Below are positions 51,848 to 61,793 of a DNA stretch of 64,000 nucleotides, one piece after another. The notes beneath the pieces were generated by a model, which made no database searches, had not been told where the DNA came from, and worked only from the letters and a program-made list of their open reading frames with translations. The position numbers were made by a program, and so were the translations under genes. Every line of letters begins with the position of its first letter. Within the stretch, counting starts at the first letter, position 1. The DNA is from Bdellovibrionales bacterium GWA1_52_35 (lineage in GTDB: Bacteria; Bdellovibrionota; UBA1018): NCBI GenBank assembly GCA_001769805.1, contig MEPO01000005.1:10867-74866 (forward strand). The letters run 5' to 3'.

Positions 51848-52637
51848 TTTTTGCAAATTCGGTGTTCGGCAGTTGCGAAATAATCTGATCATAAGTGGCT
51901 CGCGCTTTCGCTTTATCATTGAGGACTTCCTGACATCGTGCGATCGCCAGGAGCAAATCCCCCTTCAAATTGGATTCGCCGAGATTCATGGCTTTTTCAA
52001 AAGCCTGCAATGCTTCGGCAGTTTTTGCAGAATCTTCCAAGGCATAACCCAAACTCGACCAGGCATAAGCCTTCGCTGCAGGGCCTGGGGCTGATTCCGC
52101 TGCCGCCTTGAGCCAGGGCACCGCTTTTTCAGGTTCCCCATGATGCAAGTAGAGCGCCCCTAAAGCCGTGCGGGCTTCGAAAGCAGCTCGGGTACTTCCA
52201 AATTTTTCGATGACCGCTTTGTATTTTTGAACAGCATCGGCGAACTCCTGATCCACATTCAGCTTCTTGAAAGCAAATTGCTCGGAATCGATGGACTTTT
52301 CTGGCTTCGGAGGAACCTTCTTGGCGCCGGGCTTTTTCGTCTGAGTGGTACTTGAGTCCGCCGCTGCGTCCGTCGCGGCTTTGCTTAATGCCTCAAGTCT
52401 TTTATCTACAGCATCATTGGCGAGAAACAACTCATCGTGGGCTTTCTGCCCGTCCGCCTGTTTTCTCGATATGAAAAGCATGGCTACCGCGCTGCCCAGG
52501 ATCACTGCGAGAGCAACCACTGCTACGGCCTTGCGATTTTTCGCAAGTTCGCCAAAAAACCGGGTAATGGAAGTTGTAAACTGGTCCGGGCGCTTGAGTT
52601 CCTTCCGGTCCATGTGCTTATTTGATTGAAGTGTCAT
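51816..52637 (-). CDS. Inner-membrane-anchored TPR protein, YfgM-like
   Basis: 273 residues from the ATG at 52637; an earlier start at 52673 is possible. One membrane helix (AVAVVALAVILGSAVAMLFI) anchors a periplasmic part. After a Thr/Lys/Pro-rich linker, TPR repeats follow (FADAVQKYKAVIEKFGSTRA, TALGALYLHHGEPEKAVPWL, SSLGYALEDSAKTAEALQAF, and one more). Length and topology fit YfgM/ancillary SecYEG translocon subunit, which assists periplasmic chaperone handover, and it overlaps bamB as expected. Divergent from the barrel gene at 52704. Confidence 0.75.
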   Translation of the reverse strand: MTLQSNKHMDRKELKRPDQFTTSITRFFGELAKNRKAVAVVALAVILGSAVAMLFISRKQADGQKAHDELFLANDAVDKRLEALSKAATDAAADSSTTQTKKPGAKKVPPKPEKSIDSEQFAFKKLNVDQEFADAVQKYKAVIEKFGSTRAAFEARTALGALYLHHGEPEKAVPWLKAAAESAPGPAAKAYAWSSLGYALEDSAKTAEALQAFEKAMNLGESNLKGDLLLAIARCQEVLNDKAKARATYDQIISQLPNTEFAKNARFFKNRIQ

Positions 52638-52703
52638 AACTTCGTGTTTAGAGGACTCTTCGGGGGTTGTCAAAAAGAAAGCCCAAAGGTACCGTAGAGA
52701 AAC

Positions 52704-53228
52704 ATGATTATGCTACGGCCAATCAAGGAACTGTTGAAAACATGGTGCGTCATTTTTTCTACCCTTTTTATTCTGCCGCTCTGCATTCACACAGCCGAGG
52801 CACGTGATTTACAGGGACGACTGGGTCTGGGCTACAACTCAGAATTTGCAAATTACAGTCGCACGAATGGTATTCCGGGAGTCAGTATCAAATACGGGCT
52901 CACTCGTGACCTGGCCGGCGAACTCGTTGTGGGAATGAATACCGCAACCCCGACCAACTCCGTCACGGCAGTCAAGGCTTTCAAAAACGTTTTTTACGAA
53001 ACAAATCTGAATTTTTACTTCATGCTCGGAGCCGGCCTGCTGAGTGCCGAAAGCCGCACCGGTTTTGAAATGCTGGGTGGCATGGGTGCGGAGTTTTTCA
53101 TTCCTGGAGTGGAGAGCCTGGGATTTTCGATGGAAACCGGCGGATCTCTGAACAATATCAGTGGCAGTTTCGCTTTACAAACTATTGGAGTCAGCTTCCT
53201 GAATGCGGGTATTCATTTTTATTTTTAA
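52704..53228 (+). CDS. Outer-membrane beta-barrel protein (small)
   Basis: 174 residues with a signal peptide (IFSTLFILPLCIHTAEA). The mature part has alternating strands (LQGRLGLGYNSEFA, GVSIKYGLTRDLAGELVVGM, TNLNFYFMLGAGLL, GAEFFIPGVESLGFSMETGG) and a C-terminal aromatic, GIHFYF, the usual barrel-insertion signal. Eight strands fit the length. It overlaps the next barrel gene by 26 bases. Confidence 0.7.
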   Translation: MIMLRPIKELLKTWCVIFSTLFILPLCIHTAEARDLQGRLGLGYNSEFANYSRTNGIPGVSIKYGLTRDLAGELVVGMNTATPTNSVTAVKAFKNVFYETNLNFYFMLGAGLLSAESRTGFEMLGGMGAEFFIPGVESLGFSMETGGSLNNISGSFALQTIGVSFLNAGIHFYF

Positions 53229-53979
53229 AAACGTTTTTTTAGTTCTCACCTTTACCCTGCTACTGGGCATTGCTCCCCTTGCCTGGGCGGCTCCACCGGC
53301 CCAGAACGGAATCGAAAAGAGCATGCAGGAAGATGAAGACTTCACGCCCACTCCCTATACGGAGTACGGCGAGTTCAATGAAGATGCCGAAGAGGAGGCG
53401 GATACGCGGTTTTTCCAGCACGGACGGTTCTTCGGGATCAGCATCGGTTTGGGCATGGAATCCGCGGACGGAAACCGCGGTCTTCTCTGGGAAGGCGGCT
53501 TCCCGACCTTTGATATGAAAGTGCACTACTGGTTTGACTTCAACGTGGCCCTGACCCTGGGTGTGACCACCGCCACGCACTTCTTCCAGACGAACGTGAA
53601 TAATCTGCAACATGTGGATATCAGCCTGATCCGGGCCGGAGTCGACCTGAAATATTATTTCGACACAAAAAACCTTGCCGCTCCCATCAGCTTTGCGAAC
53701 CCTTTTATTCTGCTCGGCGGCGGGAATTACACCAAAACGGAAACCTCCTTCAGTGCCGGCGGTGATGTGGAACCGCAAAGTTCCCTCGGCCTCTGTGCCG
53801 GGGCCGGTGTCGAATTCGCCATCAAGCCCAAGAAAATGTATTTCCAGATGGAAGGAAAAGTTCACCTCGTCAACTTCAAGGACACGTATACGACGGATTT
53901 CCGTTCGCATACCATCTCGCTGGATGACCTGACCGGCAGGTTCTACACATTTACCGGCAATGTGCTCTTCACCTGGTAG
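53203..53979 (+). CDS. Outer-membrane beta-barrel protein with acidic N-terminal segment
   Basis: 258 residues; signal peptide ending LAWAA, then an acidic stretch (MQEDEDFTPTPYTEYGEFNE, DAEEEADTR) before a barrel of about eight strands (FFGISIGLGMES, FDMKVHYWFDFNVALTLGVT, RAGVDLKYYFD, FILLGGGNYTKTE, LCAGAGVEFAI) ending VLFTW. The start lies inside the preceding barrel gene. A shorter ATG is not obvious. The pair may form related small porin-like or adhesive barrels. Eighteen bases separate its stop from that of the convergent mutase gene. Confidence 0.72.
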   Translation: MRVFIFIFKNVFLVLTFTLLLGIAPLAWAAPPAQNGIEKSMQEDEDFTPTPYTEYGEFNEDAEEEADTRFFQHGRFFGISIGLGMESADGNRGLLWEGGFPTFDMKVHYWFDFNVALTLGVTTATHFFQTNVNNLQHVDISLIRAGVDLKYYFDTKNLAAPISFANPFILLGGGNYTKTETSFSAGGDVEPQSSLGLCAGAGVEFAIKPKKMYFQMEGKVHLVNFKDTYTTDFRSHTISLDDLTGRFYTFTGNVLFTW

Positions 53980-53997
53980 TAGCTCGCACTGAGTCGC

Positions 53998-55605
53998 TTA
54001 AAATCCCGCGTATTCCTTGTAAAGCCCAAAGACGTTCCGCATGGAATCAGAGATCTCGCCCAAGGTCGCGCCCGCCCGGGCTGCCTTGAGAATCACTTCC
54101 TGCAGATTAATATCAACCTTCGTCGCTGCGCTCTCCACGGCTGAGAGGGCGTCGCGGGTGGCGGCTTCCGAACGCTTGGACCGGTAGGCCCGAATCCTTT
54201 CGACCGCAGAACGTTCCAGCTCCGCGGAAATCTTCAAAAGCTCTACGGGATTTCTCTGACTGGGCGGATCCTCAAAACAGTTCACGCCGACGACACTGAT
54301 TTTGCGTTCATCAATGCTTCGCTGGTCTGCATACGCGGATGTCGCGATCTCATTCTGAATGTAACCGCTCTCAATGCACCTGATCGTTCCCCCGCGCTTT
54401 TCAATTTCGCCCAGATAAGCGAACGTTCGCGATTCGATTTCGTCCGTCAGTGATTCAATAAAAAAGCTGCCACCCAGCGGATCCACCACTTGCGTGACGT
54501 TCGTCTCATGAGCGATCACCTGCTGAGTCCTAAGGGCCAGACGCGCGGAAGCTTCCGTGGGCAGGGCCAGCGCTTCGTCCAGAGAATTGGTATGGAGGGA
54601 CTGCGTACCGCCCAAAACAGCGGCCAGCGCCTGCATCGCAACCCGAACCACGTTGTTCTGCGGCTGCTGGGCCGTCAAGGTCGACCCGGCAGTCTGGGAA
54701 TGAAAGCGGAGCATCCAGCTGCGCGGATTCTTCGCACCGAAACGTTCCTTCATGAGTCTGGCCCAGATCCGGCGTGCGGCCCGGAATTTCGCAACTTCTT
54801 CGAAAAAATCACTGTGCACATTAAAGAAAAAAGAAAGTTGGGGCGCGAAAACATCCACATCCAGCCCGCCTTTCAGCGCGGCTTCGGTGTACGCGATGGC
54901 ATCCGCGAAGGTGAAGGCCAGTTCCTGCACCGCGGTCGAGCCAGCCTCGCGGATGTGATAACCCGAAATACTGATCGGATTCCACTTCGGCACGTGCTTC
55001 GAACACCAGGCAAACATGTCCGTGGTCAAGCGCAGCGCGCCTTCCGGCGGGTAAATATAATTGCCGCGGGCAACGTATTCTTTCAAAACATCATTTTGAA
55101 CGGTACCCCGGAGCTCGCTCACGTTGGCACCCTGCTCTTCAGCGATCGCGATATAGAAGGCCAGTAAAATGCTGGCCGTCGCGTTGATCGTCATGGACGT
55201 GGAAACTTTTGAAAGGTCAATATCGCGGAAAAGCGCACGCATATCGTCCAGGTTGGAAACCGAGACGCCCACCTTCCCTACTTCGCCTCTGGACCGGGCA
55301 TGATCGGGGTCATAGCCCAGCTGGGTTGGCAGATCAAAAGCAACAGAAAGGCCCGTCGTGCCCTGGGAAAGCAGGTAGCGATAACGCTGATTGGACTCTT
55401 CCGCAGTTCCAAAGCCTGCATACTGGCGCATCGTCCAGAGCCGTCCGCGGTACATGTCCTTTTGAACACCTCGCGAAAAAGGATACTCACCAGGCTCCCC
55501 CAGAGTCTCGCTCAAAGTCTCAGGATTCGGCAGATCTGCTGCGCGATAAATATCTTTCAGCAGAATTCCGGAACGGGTTTTCAGAGCCGTTTGTTTTTCT
55601 TTTCG
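53998..55605 (-). CDS. Methylmalonyl-CoA mutase large (catalytic) subunit, split type
   Basis: 535 residues from the ATG at 55605. Converts (R)-methylmalonyl-CoA to succinyl-CoA with adenosylcobalamin. Only the TIM-barrel substrate domain is present ([77 protein letters not shown]). The C-terminal B12-binding D-x-H-x-x-G domain is missing, so a separate small subunit must exist. The residues distinguishing methylmalonyl from isobutyryl mutase, Tyr in RQYAGFG and Arg in [10 protein letters not shown], are of the methylmalonyl type. Last gene of the propionyl-CoA block, 53 bases after the BCCP gene. Confidence 0.88.
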   Translation of the reverse strand, partial: RKEKQTALKTRSGILLKDIYRAADLPNPETLSETLGEPGEYPFSRGVQKDMYRGRLWTMRQYAGFGTAEESNQRYRYLLSQGTTGLSVAFDLPTQLGYDPDHARSRGEVGKVGVSVSNLDDMRALFRDIDLSKVSTSMTINATASILLAFYIAIAEEQGANVSELRGTVQNDVLKEYVARGNYIYPPEGALRLTTDMFAWCSKHVPKWNPISISGYHIREAGSTAVQELAFTFADAIAYTEAALKGGLDVDVFAPQLSFFFNVHSDFFEEVAKFRAARRIWARLMKERFGAKNPRSWMLRFHSQTAGSTLTAQQPQNNVVRVAMQALAAVLGGTQSLHTNSLDEALALPTEASARLALRTQQVIAHETNVTQVVDPLGGSFFIESLTDEIESRTFAYLGEIEKRGGTIRCIESGYIQNEIATSAYADQRSIDERKISVVGVNCFEDPPSQRNPVELLKISAELERSAVERIRAYRSKRSEAATRDALSAVESAATKVDINLQEVILKAARAGATLGEISDSMRNVFGLYKEYAGF

Positions 55606-55658
55606 CATGATTTTCACTCTATCAAAAAACATCCAAGATTACAGGAGCTATGAGGATA

Positions 55659-56204
55659 TTAAACCGGATCAATCACCAGAAGATCAGCACCGGTTTCGAC
55701 CGCCTGGCCTTCAACTACTGCGACTTTGCTGATTTTTCCTGCATGCAAGGCGCGAATCTCGTTTTCCATCTTCATGGCTTCCATGACCAGGAGCGGTTGA
55801 TCTTTTTCAATGACCTGCCCGAGCTCCGCCAGAAGCCGGATGATTTTTCCGGGCATTTGCGCGCGGACCCGCAGACTTTTCTTTATCGCAACACATTCGG
55901 ACAACTCTTCACCCGGACGGACAAAATGCAGAGAGGTCCATTCCCGATCGGAATTTCGCTGCACCACCCGGTACGAAATCCGTCCGTCATCATCCAGCTG
56001 AGCGTCAATATCAAAACCAGAGAAGCCGTGGGGCAACCCCAGCCAGAGGCCATAAGGATCCTGGCGCCAATGAACTTCCAGCAGAACAGGTTCGGGCTGA
56101 AGTTCGGGATGCCTCGCCTCGAGCTGAACAGTCCCGGATTTCCCGTGAGGGACAGTTTTCCAAACCAGTTCCCATTTTCCGACCTGGCCTTTCACCTGGC
56201 TCAT
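55659..56204 (-). CDS. Biotin carboxyl carrier protein, probably with BT domain
   Basis: 181 residues. The C-terminal 75 form a biotinyl domain with the target Lys in VMEAMKMENEIRA (about Lys145). The N-terminal about 100 residues (GTVQLEARHPELQPEPVLLE, GRISYRVVQRNSDREWTSLH) are beta-rich and sit where propionyl-CoA carboxylase alpha subunits have the BT domain that docks on the beta subunit. The ATG overlaps the stop of the biotin carboxylase gene by four bases, so the two genes look like one alpha subunit split in two. Confidence 0.85.
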   Translation of the reverse strand: MSQVKGQVGKWELVWKTVPHGKSGTVQLEARHPELQPEPVLLEVHWRQDPYGLWLGLPHGFSGFDIDAQLDDDGRISYRVVQRNSDREWTSLHFVRPGEELSECVAIKKSLRVRAQMPGKIIRLLAELGQVIEKDQPLLVMEAMKMENEIRALHAGKISKVAVVEGQAVETGADLLVIDPV

Positions 56205-57751
56205 AGGCGGTTTCCCTCTCTTCGCCCTGCAAGAGCCCAGGCACTTTTCTGCGACTTCCCTGTATCGGCAGTGCCGGTCATCAAATCCGTCATGGCTCCT
56301 GATTCGTAAAGCAGCTGAACGAGTGCGGTTGCGATTGCCGCTTCACAGGAGGGATCCTCAATGGCTGGCGCGGTCAGGGCGGGGTTCATCTGAATCAGAT
56401 CCGTAGGCGTATCTCCTTCAAGCACGGATGAATTGCGCACCAGGCGTCGAAGAAACGTCAAATTGGTTCTGAGCGATCCATGCGGAAGTCCAGAGAGTTT
56501 ACGCGGCGGCTCCACGCGGACTTCATCCAACGCCGATCGCAGGCGATCCAGGGCTGCCGGGCGGGATTCAGCCCAGACCGAAATTTTTGAGATCATCGGA
56601 TCGTAATGCATGCTGACTTCACCTGGGCCACTGAAAGCCGAATCAGTCCGCACAAAAGCCCCGGTTGGAAGCTCGATATACCCGAGGGGACCCGGCGCGG
56701 GCAGAAACGTCTTGGGATCTTCTGCATAAAGACGGACCTCAATTGCCGAACCACGCCGCTCCGGCACTGCAGGTAATTTGAATTCGCCGGCCGCAAGGAA
56801 GAGCTGCCAGGCAACGAGATCAACCCCCGTCACCCACTCCGAAACCGGGTGTTCGACTTGAAGGCGGGTATTCATTTCCAGAAAATAGAAATTTCCATTT
56901 TCATCGGCGATGAACTCCAGGGTGCCGGCGCCCGCGTAATTCACATTCTCGGCAATTTTGATTGCCGCGGCAAACATCTTCTCGCGTGTTTCTGGAAAAC
57001 GGTTCATGAGTGGCGAGGGAGTTTCCTCCCAGACCTTCTGGTGACGGCGCTGAATCGAACATTCGCGCTCCCCCAGATGAATCGCTTTGCCCTTTCCATC
57101 TCCGAAGACCTGAACTTCAACGTGATGCGGCTTTAATATGAGCTTTTCCACGTAAAGCGATCCGTCGCCGAAGGCACTGAGTGATTCGCGGGTTGCGCCA
57201 TCAAAAGCGGCATCGATATCAGCGTCGCGATCCACCCGCCGCATCCCCTTCCCGCCGCCACCTGCAGCAGCCTTGAGAAGCACGGGGTAGCCGATTTCGG
57301 CGGCAATCTTCCGCGCAACCGCTGCTGTCGTGACCGCGCCCGGGCTACCCGGAACACGCGGGACATTCAGGCTGTCGACTGTTTTGCGGGCTAAAATCTT
57401 GTCGCCCATTAAACGCATGCTTTCTGCTGAGGGTCCCACGAATATGAGCCCGCTTTTTTCGCAAGCCTCAACAAAATGTGCCCGCTCACTCAGAAATCCA
57501 TAGCCGGGGTGAACGTAAGCTGCCCCGGACGCCTTGGCAGCAGCCAGGACCCGCTCAACATTGAGATAGCTTTCCTGGGGCGCAGCCGCTCCGAGGAAGA
57601 TCGCGCGATCACACGCTTTCACATGTTCGGCAAAACGGTCGGCTTCGGAATAGACGGCCACCGTCGGGAAACCCAACGCCCGGCAAGTCCGGGCAATCCG
57701 GATCGCAATCTCACCGCGGTTCACGATCAAGACCGGTCGGCGCGACTTCAT
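56201..57751 (-). CDS. Acyl-CoA carboxylase biotin carboxylase subunit
   Basis: 516 residues. Carboxylates biotin with ATP and bicarbonate. The biotin-carboxylase fold is complete: [35 protein letters not shown], the ATP-grasp glycine loop [65 protein letters not shown]-terminal extension of about 70 residues follows the usual end. It overlaps both neighbours by four bases. With the carboxyltransferase next door, propionyl-CoA is the likely substrate. Confidence 0.92.
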   Translation of the reverse strand: MKSRRPVLIVNRGEIAIRIARTCRALGFPTVAVYSEADRFAEHVKACDRAIFLGAAAPQESYLNVERVLAAAKASGAAYVHPGYGFLSERAHFVEACEKSGLIFVGPSAESMRLMGDKILARKTVDSLNVPRVPGSPGAVTTAAVARKIAAEIGYPVLLKAAAGGGGKGMRRVDRDADIDAAFDGATRESLSAFGDGSLYVEKLILKPHHVEVQVFGDGKGKAIHLGERECSIQRRHQKVWEETPSPLMNRFPETREKMFAAAIKIAENVNYAGAGTLEFIADENGNFYFLEMNTRLQVEHPVSEWVTGVDLVAWQLFLAAGEFKLPAVPERRGSAIEVRLYAEDPKTFLPAPGPLGYIELPTGAFVRTDSAFSGPGEVSMHYDPMISKISVWAESRPAALDRLRSALDEVRVEPPRKLSGLPHGSLRTNLTFLRRLVRNSSVLEGDTPTDLIQMNPALTAPAIEDPSCEAAIATALVQLLYESGAMTDLMTGTADTGKSQKSAWALAGRREGNRL

Positions 57752-59307
57752 AGCGGGATATTTCCATGCTTGCGGGCTGGGCCGCGTTCACGTTTGCCCG
57801 CCAGCACGTTTAAACTGCTGATAAGCATGCGCCGGGTTTCTTCGGGTGCGATCACCTGATCGATGTATCCGAGCTCCGCGGCTTTATAGGGATTGGCAAA
57901 CTTCTCCCGGTAAAGGTCGACAAGCCGGGTGCGCTTTTCTTGCAGGTTTCCGTCTTTTTCCGCAGCTGCAATCTCCTTGCGGTAAAGAATATTGATCGCG
58001 CCCTCCGGCCCCATCACCGCGATCTCAGCTGTCGGATAAGCAAAATTGAAATCAGCCCGGATGTGCTTGGAAGCCATGACATCATAGGCGCCGCCGTAAG
58101 CCTTGCGCGTGATCAGGGTCACCTTGGGAACGGTCGCTTCGGCAAAAGCATAGAGCAACTTTGCACCGTGCTTGATGATCCCGCCATGCTCCTGGGAGGT
58201 TCCGGGGAGAAAGCCGGGAACATCGACGAACGTGATCAAAGGAATGTTGAAGGCATCGCAGAAACGTACGAACCGCGCGCCCTTCAGTGAAGCGGCCACA
58301 TCCAGGCAACCCGCGAGAAATGCCGGCTGGTTGGCGACAATTCCCACCGTCTTTCCGGCCATTCGCGCGAAGCCCACCACGATGTTCTGCGCGTAACCCG
58401 CGTGAACTTCCATGAATTCCCCGTGGTCAATGACATCGGCGATCAATTTACGGATGTCATACGGCTTGTTCGGGCTATTCGGCAGAATTTTGAGGATCTC
58501 GTTGCAGAGCCGGTCCACCGCATCGTCCACTTTGCGCACCGGGGCTTCGTCCAGATTGTTCTGAGGGAGAAAGCCGACCAGCTTCCGGACACTCGCCAGA
58601 CAGGCCTTTTCACTGGGTGCCACAAAATGACAGACGCCGCTTTTCTCTGCATGAGCTTCGGCGCCACCCAAGGCTTCTTTCGTCACTTCTTCGTGAGTGA
58701 CCGTTTTGATCACATCCGGACCCGTCACAAACATGTACGAGCTGTTTTCCACCATGAAAATGAAATCGGTGATTGCAGGACTGTAAACTGCGCCACCGGC
58801 ACAAGGGCCCAGAACAACACTGATCTGGGGAACCACGCCACTCGCCTGGACATTACGCCAAAAAATTTCTGCATAGCCGCCCAGACTTTCGACACCTTCC
58901 TGAATCCGCGCGCCGCCAGAATCGTTCAGCCCGATCAGGGGAGCCCCGGTCTTGACCGCAAGGTCCATGATCTTGCAGATTTTTGCGGCATGGGCGCCCG
59001 ACAGGCTGCCGCCAAATACAGTAAAATCCTGGGAAAAAACGCAAACCATCCGCCCCCCGATCGTGCCGTGTCCGGTGACAACGCCATCTCCAGGGAACTT
59101 CTGATCCTGCATTCCAAAATCGGTGCAACGATGCGTGACAAACTTGTCGAGCTCAACGAAGCTGCCGGGATCCAGCAGCATTTCCAACCGCTCACGGGCG
59201 GTCAGCTTCCCTGCCTCATGTTGTTTGGCGATCCGGTAGGTGCCTCCGCCGGCTTCGGCCTGAGTTTCACGATCGGCAAGGTCCTTCAGCTTTTCTAAAT
59301 AACTCAT
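57748..59307 (-). CDS. pccB: Propionyl-CoA carboxylase-type carboxyltransferase (beta) subunit
   Basis: 519 residues from the ATG at 59307 (MSYLEKL); an in-frame start at 59325 adds six. Transfers CO2 from biotin to the acyl-CoA. Crotonase-like N and C halves are present: [120 protein letters not shown]. The GGAYDVM and [13 protein letters not shown] segments are of the propionyl/acetyl-CoA type, not methylcrotonyl. It lies 47 bases after der and overlaps the biotin carboxylase gene. Confidence 0.92.
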   Translation of the reverse strand: MSYLEKLKDLADRETQAEAGGGTYRIAKQHEAGKLTARERLEMLLDPGSFVELDKFVTHRCTDFGMQDQKFPGDGVVTGHGTIGGRMVCVFSQDFTVFGGSLSGAHAAKICKIMDLAVKTGAPLIGLNDSGGARIQEGVESLGGYAEIFWRNVQASGVVPQISVVLGPCAGGAVYSPAITDFIFMVENSSYMFVTGPDVIKTVTHEEVTKEALGGAEAHAEKSGVCHFVAPSEKACLASVRKLVGFLPQNNLDEAPVRKVDDAVDRLCNEILKILPNSPNKPYDIRKLIADVIDHGEFMEVHAGYAQNIVVGFARMAGKTVGIVANQPAFLAGCLDVAASLKGARFVRFCDAFNIPLITFVDVPGFLPGTSQEHGGIIKHGAKLLYAFAEATVPKVTLITRKAYGGAYDVMASKHIRADFNFAYPTAEIAVMGPEGAINILYRKEIAAAEKDGNLQEKRTRLVDLYREKFANPYKAAELGYIDQVIAPEETRRMLISSLNVLAGKRERGPARKHGNIPL

Positions 59308-59354
59308 AGAAACTAATAGATACACGCCCGGCGGGGTAAATCAATCTCAGGCCG

Positions 59355-60866
59355 CTATTTTTTAGCCTTTTTGGCCAACTTGCGTGCGGTTTTCTTGATG
59401 GCGGACATTTTCTTCGGAAGGCTTCTACGGTTCTTGCCCTCGACAAAGAGCAGTCTGACAGGGGTTCCCATGTAGCCCCAGCGCTTGCGCAGGGAGTTGA
59501 GAAGGTAACCTTTCAGGCTGTAATGGACGTTTTCTGGATCGTTCACATGACAAACGAAGGTGGGAGGATTGCGACCGGACTGATGGCAAAGATAAAATTT
59601 CACATTAGCCGGGTTATGAACCGTGGACTCGGCCCTCACCCATTCACTGAATTCCTTGGTCGGAATCTTGAGACGGCGTTGATGCAGGATTTCCAGAAGC
59701 AGATCTCCCAGATTATCAAAGCCCTGGCGATATTTGGCGCTGATGAAAATAATGGGCGCGTACCTCATGAAGGCAGCCCGCTTACGGATGACATCCGCCG
59801 CGACTTCCGGCGTAAATTCCCGGTTTTTGCGCTGCATGTCCCACTTATTCACCGCAATCACCAGACTGCGACCGAGTTCCTCGATCATGCCGCCGATTTT
59901 CTCGTCCTGCTCGGTCATGCCTTCGTCACCATCAATAAGAAGAATGACAATTTCAGCGCGCTCAATTGCTTTCTTCGTCTGAACCACTGAAAGGACTTCG
60001 ACGCCCTGCTCAGTCTTGTTCTTCCGACGCACACCGGCCGTATCCACAAAAAGGAATTTACGGCCTTCCAGATCGACCAATGAATCAACTGAATCAGTGG
60101 TCGTGCCCGCGATCGGGCTCGTGATCATACGCTGCTGGCCAAGAAGAGCGTTCAGTAAAGTGCTTTTCCCGACATTCGGTTTCCCGACGATCGCGATTTT
60201 CGGGATCCTGGGTTCAAATTCATCCGGAGTGCCGTCTTTGGACTCATCGGCTTCACCATCGGATCCATGGTCCTCATCTTCAGCCTCATCTTCCGTCTCA
60301 TCTTCGTCCGACGGCTCTTCAGGTATCCCTGTCCAGGTTTCGAGACGGTCCTTCGCCACTTCCATCAAAGACAATTTCAGATCATCAGTGCCGCGATTAT
60401 GCTCGGCAGAGATCGTAAAAAGCTGTTCCAGCCCGAGAGCGTAGAATTCCGCGCCCCGCTCTTCATGGGATTCGGCATCCACTTTGTTGACGACGGCAAA
60501 AACAGGAAGGTTCTTGAGAGCGCCTGAAATATTTAATTCCTGGAGCAATTCGCGATCAGCGGGCAGCAGTCCGGATTGACCGTCAAGGATTAGCAGCACG
60601 GCTTGGGCCTCTTTGATCGCCACATCGACCTGCGCTTTGATCTCTTTCGAAAAATGCTCGCCCCCCAACCCGCCGGTGTCAATGAGCCGGAAGCGGAGCC
60701 GCCTGCCGCCCAGTATCCATTCGCCATTTTCCTCGATCCGGTCCCGGGTCACGCCCGGGATATCGTGAACCAGCGCGCGACGACGCCCGATCAGGCGATT
60801 GAAAAGCGTACTTTTGCCGACATTGGGCCGGCCGATGATTGCAATGGTGAAAAGGCCTGAACTCAT
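59355..60866 (-). CDS. der: Ribosome-assembly GTPase Der (EngA)
   Basis: 503 residues. Two tandem GTPase domains, with GRPNVGKSTLFNRLIG at the start and GKPNVGKSTLLNALLG near residue 230, and a C-terminal KH-like domain ending in a Lys-rich tail. Needed for 50S ribosome maturation. Odd feature: between the G domains is an acidic linker of about 40 residues (SDEDETEDEAEDEDHGSDGE...), longer than in typical homologues of about 440-490 residues. The start overlaps the stop of era by four bases. Confidence 0.97.
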   Translation of the reverse strand: MSSGLFTIAIIGRPNVGKSTLFNRLIGRRRALVHDIPGVTRDRIEENGEWILGGRRLRFRLIDTGGLGGEHFSKEIKAQVDVAIKEAQAVLLILDGQSGLLPADRELLQELNISGALKNLPVFAVVNKVDAESHEERGAEFYALGLEQLFTISAEHNRGTDDLKLSLMEVAKDRLETWTGIPEEPSDEDETEDEAEDEDHGSDGEADESKDGTPDEFEPRIPKIAIVGKPNVGKSTLLNALLGQQRMITSPIAGTTTDSVDSLVDLEGRKFLFVDTAGVRRKNKTEQGVEVLSVVQTKKAIERAEIVILLIDGDEGMTEQDEKIGGMIEELGRSLVIAVNKWDMQRKNREFTPEVAADVIRKRAAFMRYAPIIFISAKYRQGFDNLGDLLLEILHQRRLKIPTKEFSEWVRAESTVHNPANVKFYLCHQSGRNPPTFVCHVNDPENVHYSLKGYLLNSLRKRWGYMGTPVRLLFVEGKNRRSLPKKMSAIKKTARKLAKKAKK

Positions 60867-61792
60867 CGGGATTTCCTCTTGGGATCGTAACCCATGCGTT
60901 TCATGGCTTCTTCGTCTTTGGTCCAGTCCTTCAGCATTTTCACCTGAAGACCCAGGAAAATTTTATGTCCCAGAAAATCCTCGATCTTGGCGCGCGCCTC
61001 CTGACCGATTTCCTTGATCTTCTGCGCCCCTTTTCCTATCACGATCCCTTTCTGGGATTCGCGTTCGACGTAAATGACCGCCTCGATTCGCAAGGGTTTC
61101 GCTTTTTCATCGTATTTTTGGATTTCAACGGCACAGGAATAGGGCACCTCATCGCCAAGTTTCAAGAGCAGCTGCTCGCGGATCATTTCCGAGACGAAAA
61201 AACGCGTGGGCCGATCCGAAAGCTGATCGGGATCTTCATAATAAAGGGGGCCTTCTTCGAGGAGCTGCCAGGTTTCATGCACGAGGTCTCCGAGACCTTT
61301 CTTTTCCAAAGCCGAAATACTGAATTTCCGCGTGATTTCTATGCCGAGGGATTTGGCTTCCTCGATCACGGCATCAGAAACTTCCTTCGCATGATTTCGT
61401 GCTTCAACACCGCGAATGGTATCGAGCTTGTTCATCAGCAGAAATATCTTCTGGGAGCTCTCGCGCGGCAGCAGCTCCAGAACCGCGCGTTCATGAATCA
61501 GCTCCGAATGGGGATCAACGATGTACCAGATCACCGAGGTGCCTTCGAGTGCTCCTTGAGCTTCGCGCACCATGTATTCGTTCAGACCGCCCTTGTCAGC
61601 ACGATGAATTCCCGGCGTATCCACAAAGACGATCTGCCCCTGCCGTTCCGTCAGGATCCCGAGTACGCGCTCGCGCGTCGTTTGTGCCTTGTAAGTCACA
61701 ATCGAAAGATTCGAACCCAGTATTGTGTTCAGCAGGGTCGACTTACCTGAATTCGGCCGACCGACAATTGCTACAAATCCTGATTTTCCCAT
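60863..61792 (-). CDS. era: GTPase Era
   Basis: 309 residues. An N-terminal GTPase domain (GRPNSGKSTLLNTILG; DTPGIHRADKGGLNEYMV; LLMNKLDTI) and a C-terminal KH domain (VIYVERESQKGIVIGKGAQK). It binds the 3' end of 16S rRNA during 30S assembly. The G1 motif has Ser where Val is more common (GRPNVGKS), an acceptable change. Stop of rnc and ATG of era are one base apart. Confidence 0.97.
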   Translation of the reverse strand: MGKSGFVAIVGRPNSGKSTLLNTILGSNLSIVTYKAQTTRERVLGILTERQGQIVFVDTPGIHRADKGGLNEYMVREAQGALEGTSVIWYIVDPHSELIHERAVLELLPRESSQKIFLLMNKLDTIRGVEARNHAKEVSDAVIEEAKSLGIEITRKFSISALEKKGLGDLVHETWQLLEEGPLYYEDPDQLSDRPTRFFVSEMIREQLLLKLGDEVPYSCAVEIQKYDEKAKPLRIEAVIYVERESQKGIVIGKGAQKIKEIGQEARAKIEDFLGHKIFLGLQVKMLKDWTKDEEAMKRMGYDPKRKSR

Positions 61793-61793
61793 T

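Noticed and set aside
58402-59298. Plus-strand open frame of nearly 300 codons opposite the carboxyltransferase gene
   Set aside because: Antisense shadow of a conserved enzyme; composition is not protein-like and no family motif appears.
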